A DNA stretch of 64,000 bases, from NCBI GenBank assembly GCA_947095535.1, contig OX352772.1:54393445-54457444 (forward strand), read 5' to 3'. The translations under genes and the position numbers were made by a program. A model generated the notes under the pieces. That model made no database searches and was not told the origin of the DNA. It saw nothing but the letters and a program-made list of their open reading frames with translations. This document shows positions 41,201-54,400 of the stretch, one piece after another. How positions within the stretch are numbered: position 1 is the first letter of the stretch; the number at the start of each line of letters is the position of its first letter. The stretch comes from Poecilobothrus nobilitatus. Taxonomy: Eukaryota; Arthropoda; Insecta; Diptera; Dolichopodidae.

Positions 41201-43897
41201 ATATTTCGATATTGCACTAATAGCTACGGCTATTTTTGATTAAAGAATATAAATTAACATTTAATGATTTAACCATTTGTTCTATAATAATCATATAGAT
41301 AATAAAAAATTGTATTATTTTGTATTGTCTCTATAATAGACGAAATAGTTTTTTTTTTATAATTATTATATATTCCATATAAATGTACCTTTATAAGGAT
41401 ACGGATTTTATAAAGATATTGATTTTTTATTTACCTGGCAAATATGATAAAATGACGATGTATAAAAAATTTACCAACTTTAGCACGCTATATCTTAATT
41501 TTATTTTCACATATTGAATAAATAAATTTAAAAAAAAAATTGTTATTACATATTTTCAAAGTATCTGTTACCATTTACTATAGCTACATTCAAAACATAA
41601 AACATTTATTTAATATTTAAAAAGAACAACAGAGAAATATTATTCAAGCATATTAATGAATAAATAATATGATATTATTTGTAGATAGAGAATGTATTAA
41701 TTACATAAAACAAAAAAAAAAAATTTCAATTTAAAAAGGAATTTTTCGTTAGAAATATCAATTTTACTTTTTCCTATAAGAGGTTCTCAAAGACATTAAT
41801 AAGGGGTGAGAAGTCTCAAAGATTTCTTCAAAAAGACATTAATAAGGGGCCTCGATGGTCGAGTGGGTAAGAGCATATAAAATACTCTGTAAACACAGAG
41901 GGAGTGTGAGTTCGAATCCCACACACATCGTAAGAGTTATTCCCCATTACCTAATATATAAAGTATATTAACTTTAGTATGGTGTTTGTAACAAAAAAGG
42001 AAGAAAGTTAGATATGGACATGTATATTATATTCTTAACCAGTGTCACTTCCTGAGTCGATTTAACGATGTCCGTTCTTCGGTCTGTCTGTTTCTCCGTT
42101 TGCAAGGTTTCACAGTCGGTTGCACATTTACTTGTTTTAATAAAAGTTTCGTCTGAGCTTATAAAATAAAAAAAAAACCTATGTATTATATCTCTTGTCT
42201 GTCTAAAATATTTTGAAAGATAAAACTTCAAACATAATCACTTATAATAATAAATTATAGGTATAAATATAAAAACTTGCATTTGAAAAGGAAAAATAGT
42301 TTCACTTTTTTTTGTATTTAAAAAAAAAAAAACTTGCATTTAAAAACGAAATTTGTTTTCTTAAGGTAAAACATAAAGGTATAATACGGTGCAGTGACAG
42401 AACGCCCGAGAGAATAAAGTCTTTTCCAATTCAAAATTAATTTTTCAATTGGAATTAAAGCCCATAATTAAAAGGAATTAAAACCCGCGGAATTAATATG
42501 TACATAAGTAATATTCCTATTGTCCGGCATTTTCAAAGGGATTTTAGAATTGAATTCAAAATCAGGATTATACGTTTTTTACAGAATATTTAGATAATAT
42601 ATGTATATGTGAGTTGTGAATCAGAATTATATATGTATTCTGGAAAAAGCTTATAATCCTGATTTTGTAAACAACTCTAAAATCTCTCCTAATTCAGAAA
42701 GTCGCATATGCGTATATCTAAATATTCTGTAAAAGGCGTATAAACCTGATTTTGAATTCAATTCTAAAATCCTTCCCAAAATCCCTGAGGTCTTAACAAT
42801 GAGACAAAAGTTCCATGGGATTACTGGTTCATTAAAGTGAGTCAAAAGTCCCAATGGGACTTCTGACCATGGGACTTCGAACATATCACTAAATAAAATC
42901 CAGTCAACTGAAATACAGATTCATGATATTAACCTTTGTGTTACTCAGTGGACTTTAATTCTTTTGTCGAAATGGGCTTAAAACCCGCGATCTAGTGGAA
43001 TTAAGACCCCGTGGGCTTTAATTCTTTTTTGAAAAGGATATAAAGCCCACGGACGTGTTAATTCGAAAAGTTTTACATATTAATATGAGAATATTTACTC
43101 TATTATTGGTTTTAAATATTAATAAAATAAAATTGTATTAATAATCAGTAACGGTTTCCAAGTGTGCTCATAAATAAAATCGCTAATACTAAAATTAATT
43201 GAAAATATTTTTTTGCATTATAACACATTACAGTATAAAAGACTATAATAATAGTCATTTCATTTACATGGTCGCTTCTAAACAAAAACCGCTTTGCTAA
43301 TATTTGCACAATAATTATAGTTATTAAGTAAATTAAAAATGTTCTTCATAAAAAAAAAAATATTATTTGAGCTTTTTTATGTAAAAATAATTTTTAGTCA
43401 TTTTTTTTTTTAATATTTTTATTTTTAATACTTTTATTTATATAAATATTATTTTTTTTATTTATTTATATTTTCTCTATTTAAGATATTATTAATATAT
43501 ACGCATGTGTAACTCCAATTTTAAAACAAAATTTATTTAATTTAAATGATTAAAAAAAAAAAAAAAAATTTGTTAAAATTTTTTATTATCATTATTTTAT
43601 TATATTTACATATATATCTAATCACAATTTATTAAAATAAAAATTTTACATATATAGATGAATATATAAAAAGCTTCTGGCAAAAATTTAAACATGAATT
43701 CTGTAGATTATATCAGTTCTTTTTATCCTTTATAACATTTTATTCGTTTTTTTTTTTTTAGTATTTTAATTTTAATTTTTTTTTTTTTTAATTTTAATTT
43801 TATTAATATATTAGGCAAAAATCAATTTTCTCAAATACTAATTTTAGAAATATTATTATAATTATCAACAAAAATTATTATTGCACTAGATCAATTT

Positions 43898-43937
<40 letters not shown>

Positions 43938-46900
43938 ATTTAAAGAAATAAAAACTTACTTTAGTAATAAAAACAAAAAAAAAAAATCCCCTCTTCAGCA
44001 ATTTTGTATGAGACCAAAAAAAAAAAAAAAAATAAAACAGCTTTAATCCCCCCCACCCCTAAAATTTAATTACATATACATAAATTAATACAAAAATATA
44101 TTGCTATATTAATAATATGTTTATATATATATATATAAATATATATATACTTATTTTAATCAAATTATTTATATAATATATAGAAAAACAAAAAAAAAAA
44201 CAATATATATACATATATTAAACCTAGAGCCTTTTATAATTAACACGCTATGTACTAAAAGCAAAAAAATTCAGATATTCTCACCATCGATTTAAAAGCA
44301 TCGATTTAATTCGATTCGATTCAAAAAATTACCAAAATTTAAATAAATAAAATTTTAATTAAATAAAATTTTAATAAAAAAAAATAAAGAAAAGTGAATT
44401 AAAGAACATTTGGTACATAGTGTGTTAAATGAATTTTAAAAAAATATATATATATAATTTTATTCAAAAAATTTTATTTTTTTTTTTTTTTGTGAATTTA
44501 AAAAACTAATTATTTATCAAAAATTTTAAATTATATTTAAAAAAAAAAAAAAAAAAAAACAAAGCAAAAAAGATAGAAGAAAAACTAATTGGAGCTGTTG
44601 AATTATTTTAAATTAAAAATTCGTAAAAAAAAAAAAATATGAAAATTTCAAAAACAAAATTTTTTTTATAATTTAAATTATTTTTTAAATTTGGTACCAC
44701 CTACCCCATTATTTATTTTTTTTTTTCTAAACTAATTGTTTTTTTTATTTTTTATATAGTAAAAATTAATAGTAAAAACAAATGAGAAAATTTTATTTCT
44801 TTAATTCAATTTTAATTTTTTCCAAACACTTCGAACTTCAAATACACAAAGCTTACTATTTATTCATTTTCCAAAAAAAAAAATGTTTGTAACATATTTC
44901 AAAGTTATTAAACTGACTACTTCAAAGTATGTATGCTTTAAAAGACATCATACCAATAAACTTAATGATTAAATTTTTCCAAGAGGAACCAAAAAACAAG
45001 TCAGAACCAAGAGCCAAAGAACAAATCAAATAGAAAAACCATTGTTGAATTTCAGTAAATTTAGAAATATTTCTTAATTGTATTTTATTTTTAATTTCAA
45101 AGAAGAAAGTTACATAAATGAATATTCACATTTTGTGACTTTGACAACTATTTATTTTGACAAATTTCTTACGAGTTGTTTTCTTTCTCTGGTGGCTCAA
45201 CCTAAATAAAAGCGTAACTGCCCAACCTAAATAAAAGAATGTACGACATTCGACGTATAAACGCCGAACGTTGATACTTTGACGTCTCCCGAAATAAAAC
45301 GCGAGTGTATGTCAATCTAAAATAAGAAAGCTATGTTAAAAAAAATAAAAACATAATAAAAAAATAACAAAAAAAAAAACGTCGTGTCAAAATTGGAAAT
45401 TTGAATATGCAGCATATTTCGGTAGAGTTCCTATAAAATGTATGGGCATGAAAACATTTTGACAGACGTTATACGTCGTACATTCTTATTTAGGTTGGGC
45501 AGTTAGGCATATATTTTCTGTGAAAATATTTTTAAATACATGCATTTAAATTGCACCTGAAATACGCGAAGTTTTTAAATTTTAAAATTGACAAATACGT
45601 ATAAAAATTAATCCGTGTATTAATTTCGAGCGGATAAAAATTTTTGGTCGTTACACTTTTAAAAATTATATTTTTTCAAATTATTTTCGATTGCTTTTTT
45701 GCAACCTACCGCCTGCCCACCGTTTTTTTGTCACCTTTACGATATTTCCTCTTATCAAACACAAATTTTATACATCCAAGTATAATAACAAAAGTACTAA
45801 GAATTGATATTTTAATATTACATTGATTTTTTAAAGCAAATTTTTGCATTTGGAAAATTGTCCTTTCATATATTAAATATTAAATTGTCGTTACAACAGA
45901 GATAAAAAAAAAAGTCACAAAATACCGTTATAATGAAAAAAAAACAAGATACATAATAAATTAATAAGTTTGATTCAAAAATGCTCTGATAAGAGCGTAT
46001 AAAATACTCTGTAAACACCAAGGGAGTGTGGTTTCGAATCCGACACACGTCGTAAGAGTTATTCCCACTTACGACATTTACAGCCACGCCTGAACAGGAA
46101 AGGCTGTTTAACATTTATGTGACAGGGATAAATGCATTAAAAAAAATGATCTTTTAAAAATACTTAAAGTATAGCCTCAAAAACAATAATTTGTTTGATT
46201 ACAAACAAATTCAATTCAGAACTCACAGAAGTAAATGTGGTTAATTAAAGTCGAATTATGATTTTGATTTAAAAAGATAACTTTATTATATCCGTGTAAA
46301 ACAGGAAATGATTAAAAAAATGTTCTAATTTAATTAATAATTAATGACAATATAAAATTAACGTTAAAAATAATTACATATTGTAATCAAAAATTACATA
46401 TCAAATTTACATGGGAAAAAGGGCTGCCGTTTAGCTTTGTATTTCCAACACTATACCAAATTACAAGGATGATCCTGAATTACATTATTATTTTAAATTT
46501 TATTAAGTATTACCTACTTCTCAATTGTTTTTACAAAAAATAAAACAAACCAACCAATTTTTACAATAATATACAATACATTAATTTGGTTTTATTTATT
46601 TATTTTTTTTTTTTTTTTCATTTTTTAATTAAAAAATTATAATCATTTGTTTTTAATGAATTTTACTATATATATATATTATTATCTAAATTTTAAATAT
46701 TTTTTTTTTTTTTTGCTCTTAGTTTATTTTAGTTTTTTAAATACATTTTTTACACTTTTTTTTTATTATAGTATTATTTGTTTTCTTTTTAATTTATTTT
46801 CTTATATTTTTTTTTAATACCATTTTTATCAAAAATTTAGATGAAAATTTATTATATTAAGAAATATTAAAAAGAAAAATTAAATATACAATATTTTTAT

Positions 46901-49546
46901 TTCTTTCAATTGACTTAAAAAAAAATATTATTTAACAAAAAAAAAAAAAAAAAACAAAAAATTAAATAATATTTAAAATAATATATAAGTTAAAGTAAAA
47001 GAAGAAACAAGAGGGGTTACGATATTATTCTTTAAAATCCATATATTACAAAAAAACAAAAACAAATATAAAAAACAATAAATAATTCTTTTAAAAGAAC
47101 AAAACAATAGGCAAAAGAAAAAAAAAACTACAAATGATATAATAGTTACATATTTTATAAAAGTTAAATTAAAATAAAACAACGAAATATAAATAAATCA
47201 GGAAAAATATATATCAAACGTTAATATTCGTATCAAATGAACAACGACATTATTCTTTATTTTTTTTTTTTTTTTATTTACTTTTTGTATATTTTTAAAA
47301 TTATATAAATAAATATACATATATATATTTCTTATTTTATAAATTTCTATATTTTTTTTTTAATTTTTAAAAATTATATTAAATATTTAAATATTTATAT
47401 TAGATTGAAAAAATTACAATTATACGTTTTGCTCAAATTGTGAAACGCTTTCTTATAATTGTTACTTTATTTTTTCAATTTATTTTTTTTTTGTAATTTT
47501 TGTTAAATTAATTTATTTTAATATTACTTTTCTTTATTATGAGGTTAAAACAAAATGTAATTTTATATTAAAAAAAATGACTTCTTATTTCCCATCTCTA
47601 AAAATATGACATACGAAAAAGTTGAATATGACGTTATTTGTATTACATATTAATGCGGTACAAAATTCTTATTTTAATAAATCTTATTTAGAAAAACTGA
47701 TGAATAAATAATTTGTTTTTATAATTCTTTATTAATTTTCAAATAATTTTTTCTCCGTATTATAAAAAAAAAAATTGATGAAAAACTGATTTATACAATT
47801 TGTGTAATGACGTTTATTTAAAAGGCATATTTTGACATATGTCATGTCATGTCAGCAAATAGTTAATCAAATTAAAAACTACCCAGTAAACATTGATGCT
47901 TTATAATATTATTAAGAATATTATTTTATATTTTATATGAATATAAATATATAATTTATATATTTAAATTAATTGAAATTAATTTTCAATGTGATATTTT
48001 ATAAAATTTACCTTTATTGTCAAAATTGACAAATGTAAACGTAATTTGTTTTCGTAACTTAATTGCATAATCTCTAATTTTCAAATAATTGCATAGTCTC
48101 TAATTAACATAGAATATTTTTTGTTTCGTTTCATACCCTTTTCCTATAAATTCAAAGTGCTGCAGCTGCGAGATGTTCAAGTGTGAAACGGGGTATAGAT
48201 GCATATAAAAATTTGAAAAAGAAATATCAGTGTTTCTCAAGTTGAAGCTATATTTTTTGATTAGTTAAACTTTTTTAACCTCATATTAAACGCGCTCTCG
48301 TAAAATTTAACTAAAAAGAAAAAATTAAAAAAAAAAAAATATTTAATATTAAATTTTTATTATGTTTTTTTTTTTTAAATTAAAAATAAATTTTACAATA
48401 TTCACATTAATTAAAAATATATAATATTCTTATACTTCTCTATGTGTTATTTTATTTTTCTGTATTTTTTTTCATTATATATATTTTTTTTTTAAATGGA
48501 TATAAATGTTTATTAATATTTTACATATATTTATATATTATGTATTTTTTTTTTTTTTTTTTTCGTAATTTCAATGTTGTGTATAGATTTAAAAATAATT
48601 CTTAAAAACAAAAAAAAAAAAAAACAAAAATAAAATATTTAAATAATTAAATTTTTAAAAATATATTTAAATTTTTTTTTGTTTTTTTTTTCTGATTTAA
48701 TATACAAGTGGAAAAAATGTAAAAAATAATTAATACAATGAGACTATTAAAATTTAAATCCTTAAAAAAATTAAATTTCGTTAATTAAATTAAAAAGACT
48801 TCAAGACCCTCTTCCGCTAAATGCCCATGGAATTTATAAACGATTTATACAGTATACATTTATAATGTAATAATTAAATAATATTTTATTATTGTTTTAT
48901 TAGTATCTCAAATAGAATTAAAAATTAAATTTTTAATTAATTAAAAATGTATGAAATTTTCGGAAAAAATTTTGGTCTTTTAAAAAACTGTTAAACAGCA
49001 TGGTTTTTTGTAAATGTTAATCAAGTTTAGTTAAATTTCTAGATTTTTTTACATTTATATCAATTTTTTACCAAAAAAAAAATTTTATTGATTCAAAAAT
49101 CACTTAACATTTTTGGAACCGCTCCTTTCGCTGAACAACAAAACAGATTTATAATTAAAAAAAAAATTAATTTTATTGGTTAAAAATATGATTTGATGAT
49201 TTTTGCTTTTAATTTAAGTTTTACATTTCAAATAATTTGAAATATATTTTTTTGACTAGTACTAATGACTAGAGAATACTTGTCGTATTCATCAAAAAAT
49301 ATTAAGGCAAATTTCTTGTGAAATCAAATTTAACCTTAATTTTTTAACATCTGACGTACATATTAAGTTATTGAAACTTTTTATTTATTTTTTTTTTTTT
49401 TGTGTCTGTTATAATTTTATATTAATAAAATTTTTTTTTTTATTTTTAAATATATGTAATACAAAATTGCTATATATTTTGAATACAAGAAAAAAGGCAA
49501 CTTAAAATAAAACAATAAAAGAAAAAAAAAATAATATTTTTATAGT

Positions 49547-49583
<37 letters not shown>

Positions 49584-50919
49584 TAATTATTGTCAAGAAG
49601 TTGATCTACGTTTTTTGGTAATGGCTGTGCTATTATTTATATATTAATTTATAATAACAATATTATTATTATTATTTTTGTTTTTAATTTAATTAATTAA
49701 TTAATTTATTACATAATTTCCTAAAATAAATTAAAAAAACAAAAATCAAAAAAGAATATTTTTGTTTGATAAATAGGGTTTTTTTTTTTTTCTTTTCTTT
49801 TAAATAAGAAAATAAGTGCTAATCATATAAAAAATTATTTATTTAATTAATATATATGTATAATAACACATTTATTAAATTTGATTAGTCGCGCGCAACT
49901 ATTATATTTTGATTAATGAAAATTTAAAAAGAAAACTCTAAATTAAAATTAAAAAACGTTTATTAATTAATTCGCAAGAAAAAATATTTTACTTTAAATT
50001 GAAAAAAGAGTGCTTTAAGAGTGGAAAAACTTCTTGAAACAATAGAAATTTACAGAAAACAAAAAACATAGTCAGCTTTTAAAAAATTCTTATACAATAA
50101 AACAATTTTTTTTTTTTTTTTGTCTATTCAAGTAATATTATTTTTTTAAAAAAGTGATTTTACTTCATATTTTTATATATATATATACGTATATATATAT
50201 TAATCTATATATAATATATATACACATTTTTTTTTTTAAATTAATTAATTCATAAATGTTTTTATGTTTCTTTTTTTTTTTTATTATTAAAAAAATCAAT
50301 TTCCGGTTAATGTAAAACGTCGCTCTTTTTTCACTTTAAATTTGATATATGTTAAATTTGTTTTTTTATTTTTTCAATGTTCTTTTTTTTTTTTTTTTGT
50401 TTAAATTTACTTGATTTTTTTGAAAATTATAATGAAATTAAATTAAAATAAAAGAAAAAAAATTATTAAATAACTTAAAAACAACAGCTCTAATTTTATA
50501 TTTAATAATTAAATAAAAAAGAAACTAAATAAAACCGTTAAATATTAAATTAACAAAACAAATTTAAAAATATTAAAAAAAAGAAAGAAAACCGTTATGA
50601 AATCATTTTGAAAAACTTCGAAATATTGAACTCGTGATTCCATTTCTTATTACATATTATTATATAATATAAAAAATAAGGAAATCCAGCGCCCAAACAA
50701 AAATCGAAATTCAACTTCTTGAAATGAATTATTTAATTAAAAAAAAAAAAATATTAATTAAAATATAAAAGAAAATTTGTATACAACAATAATAACAACA
50801 ACAACAACAACCAAAAAAAAAAATTATTAATTAAAAATAATTGAAATAGTATAATTAAAAATTTAACTATTATGTAACTTTAAATCAAATTAAGATTTAA
50901 AACTTAAAATCTATGTATC

Positions 50920-50954
<35 letters not shown>

Positions 50955-51396
50955 TATATATAGATATTTAAAGAATTACTACTATTACTCCTCTCTTGTT
51001 TCGCGTCGAATAACATTTAAATTAATTTTTTTTAATTTATTAAATATAAAAAAAAAAAAAATATTTATTTAATTTTTCTTGAATCCCAAAAAAAAAAAAA
51101 AAAACTATGCAAATAATAAATTTAAATATTCCTACATTATTTTTTATTTTTCTTTTATTATTATTTTTAGTGATTTATTTTCATAATTTACATAAAATAA
51201 AATATAATTAACTTTTTTTTTCTTCTCAAAATCGATTCATTCTTACAACAACAAAAAAAAAAAAAATAAATCAAAATTAAAATTAAAATTCATAAATCAA
51301 AATTAAAATTTTGAAAAATTTGAAATTTTCTCCAGCTTTTTTTTTTAATTTTTTTTTTTTTTTTTTTTATTAACAAACCGTTGTTAAAATTCTGTT

Positions 51397-51427
<31 letters not shown>

Positions 51428-54400
51428 TTTTTATTCGGAAAAGAATAAGTCACAAAATTAATTAAATAAAATAAAATAAATTTAATCAAAAGCGTTTTAG
51501 AAGGAAATTTTATAAAGTAAACAAAAAAAAACAAAATAAGGAAAAATTTTAAAAAATAAAACAAAAAAAAATAATTAATATAAAAAGAAAAAAAAAATAA
51601 TTCAAAAGAAGTTGATTATGGATTTTTGTTTGGTTTGCAGGAAACATCCGAATCACCTCATGGTGTTTTAGGAGGTATAGGTTCCACCAGCACTACCATA
51701 AATGCACCTGGTGGTAGTAGTGGTGGTAATGGTGGTACTTCAACGTCTCTTGAACAATCCAATAATCCAATGTATCCGTGTATGTATTGTTGTGCGACAT
51801 TTCCACATCAAAGTAAATTAACTCGACATATATTATCCCATTCATTGGAAACTTTAAAATATCGTGAAACAGCACATTTGTTACATAGTAGTCATATAGC
51901 AAATTTAATGCCACATGACTTACCACCGTTACCACAACATTTTACACATAGACATGGTCCACCCGGATCATCTGGTTTAGTAGATACAATGGATACATCC
52001 GATAGTACAGGTCATAGTCAATTAGATATGGAATTGCATGCAGCTGCATATGCTGCTGCTGCTGCTGCACAAAGTTTAAGCGGTAATGTTAATTTAGCTG
52101 GTGTAAATAGTGCCGATATATTAATGGGAACAAGTCCAAGTAGTTTATTAGCAGCAGCTGCTGCTAGTAGTCAAAGTGGATTAGGTGTTAATCAATCAAT
52201 TGGTGGTATAAATAATAGTAGTAGTAGTAGTGGTATTAGTGGAAATAATACCATTACTGGTAATACAAATTCATCATCAGCAGCAGTAGCAGCAGCTGTT
52301 GCAGCAGCTACCGCTGGTTCATCTTCAACTTCTGCAAATAGTGATCCGAATAATGTAGTTTTATGTAAGTTTTGTGGTAAAAGTTTTCCTGATGTTGCTT
52401 CCCTTATTACACATTTACCGGTACATACAGGTGATCGACCATTTAAATGTGAATTTTGTGGTAAAGCTTTTAAATTAAGACATCATATGAAAGATCATTG
52501 TCGAGTGCATACTGGTAAGTTTAAAAATTATATAAATATTAATTGAAAAAAAAAATGATGCAATATTGAAAATTAAAAAATATTTTTTTTAAATTTTGTG
52601 CATATAATATATACACACTTATGCTACTACTATAAAGCGATATGATATTTAAAAAATTTTGAGTATGTAAAATTAAATCTAAACGCTAAACAAAGGAATT
52701 AATTAATGATCATAATTTTTTTTTTTTAGATAACAATTTTGTTTTAGGTATTAAACACAATTCCGACCATTCGACGACAACGAATGGCACTTTCTTCATT
52801 TTTCAGTAAATCCTAAATAATTCAGCAAAGCTGTTAAGACATGTAAAACTATAGTATTAAAGCTTAAATTTTTATTATTGTAACTTAGGCACCACTACAA
52901 ATTTTTACCGGTGCCTAAGTTACACATGTCTATAAATAGGAAATTGAAAATGGTTGCTCTGCTCTTAATTGCTCTAAAAAACAAGTTGTACAGTGGAGTG
53001 GTACAAAAACAATTTTTGAAATAACTTATGCTAATTCTGACAGATCTTTTTTCTCTCAAAATTTCAAGACTTTATCTGAAAGGGTTACGGGAGATATGAA
53101 GAAATCAAAATCATGCAAAATTTTGTTTTCACATAACTGTAAATTTAAATAATGAATTTTTAAAATTTCTAATTTTCATATATATAATATTAAACAAACG
53201 GTCTGCCGTTTGTCGTTTCTAGAATGAAAATATGTGAAGAACCTGAAATACACAAATGTAAAAATATGGCTTTTTCCAAATTTGAAGGGCTGTAATTCCG
53301 TAACCGATAGGGAGTACATAAAAAAGTTGTTCTTCAACATTAATTTTTTTAAAACACCTAATTATGGTCAGAGCTCTATCTTAAACGGTGTAGAAGTTTG
53401 GTAAACAGACGCTCAGGCGGGCGGACGGACAAATGGAGAGAAAAAACGGAATTAAGAGTCAAATTTTGCAAAAATTTTCTTAAAAATGTCATAAAAATCA
53501 AGTTGATTATTCAAAATCAACAAATTTTTTATTTTTGTTGCTTACAGATAAATATCAAACCCGACCATCAGCGAATGTCAAAATTTTAAAAACTTACATA
53601 ATAAAGTTGGAAAAATTGTCTGTCTTTTGGCGTTTTTAGAATGAAAATAGATAAAAGTATAACCCACGATATACATTTTTAAAATTTGGGGGCTGTAACT
53701 CTGTAACGGATGAGGCTACAATCATCCGTTTAATCATTAAAATTTCAGTGCTCTATCTTAAACAAACTGTATTGTGTATATAACTTTATAAAAATGAAAG
53801 AAAAAAACGATCCATTAAATATGCGCAGACCGACAAATAAACAGACGGACGGGTGGACAGAGTGGAATTAATAGGGAAATTTTCCAAAAATTTTCTAAAA
53901 AAATGTGCTAAAAATAAAGTTGATTATTCAAAAAAAAACACGTTTTTAATTTTTGTTGCTAAAGCTTAGGCTATCTTAATACATTAGTTAAAAAGAGAAA
54001 AACAGCCGTGAAATAGTTTTTTTTCCCACGCAGTTCACGTGATAAAAACTTTTATTTTTAACCGCCAGGTTATGCTACAAGAAGACATTTTTCACGCTGT
54101 TTTTCACGCTTGGGCATATAAATTGCCATGAAATTTGACAATTCAAGCGACGTCATATCTAAAATAAAAGAATTTAAAAAAAAAGATAGCTCAGCTAAGC
54201 ACATAATTGAAATTTTTTAAATAAAGAAAAAAATTTTACAAGGTTTTTTATTCAAAATAATTGAAAATGCTAAAGGATTTCATTTATTGATTTTCTTCCA
54301 CTTCATTCAAACCCATTATTTTTCATTTATTTGTATTTATTCGAATTCAACAATTATCAAATCAAAACAATTATTTGACATTTCAGTTTATTTTTCAGTT

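Larger units (their letters stand above)
12589..51640 (+). other. Giant intron, about 39 kb
   Basis: Runs from donor GTAAGT at 12589 to acceptor TTTGCAG at 51640 and joins phase 0 to phase 0. Apart from the repeats listed separately it is AT-rich low-complexity DNA with many A and T runs. I looked on the + strand for further C2H2 or other domain-encoding exons and recognised none, but a short exon could escape by eye. Open frames here (for example 16186-16503, 32074-32484) translate to Phe/Lys/Ile-rich text and look like by-products of T or A tracts. Confidence 0.7.

Noticed and set aside
44285..44325. ATCGATTT-rich stretch resembling one at 60930-61140
   Set aside because: Low-complexity similarity only; no shared boundaries.
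51626..51640. Upstream extension of the zinc-finger exon (TTG start, LFGLQ)
   Set aside because: These bases form the intron's polypyrimidine/TTTGCAG acceptor; the exon starts at 51641.
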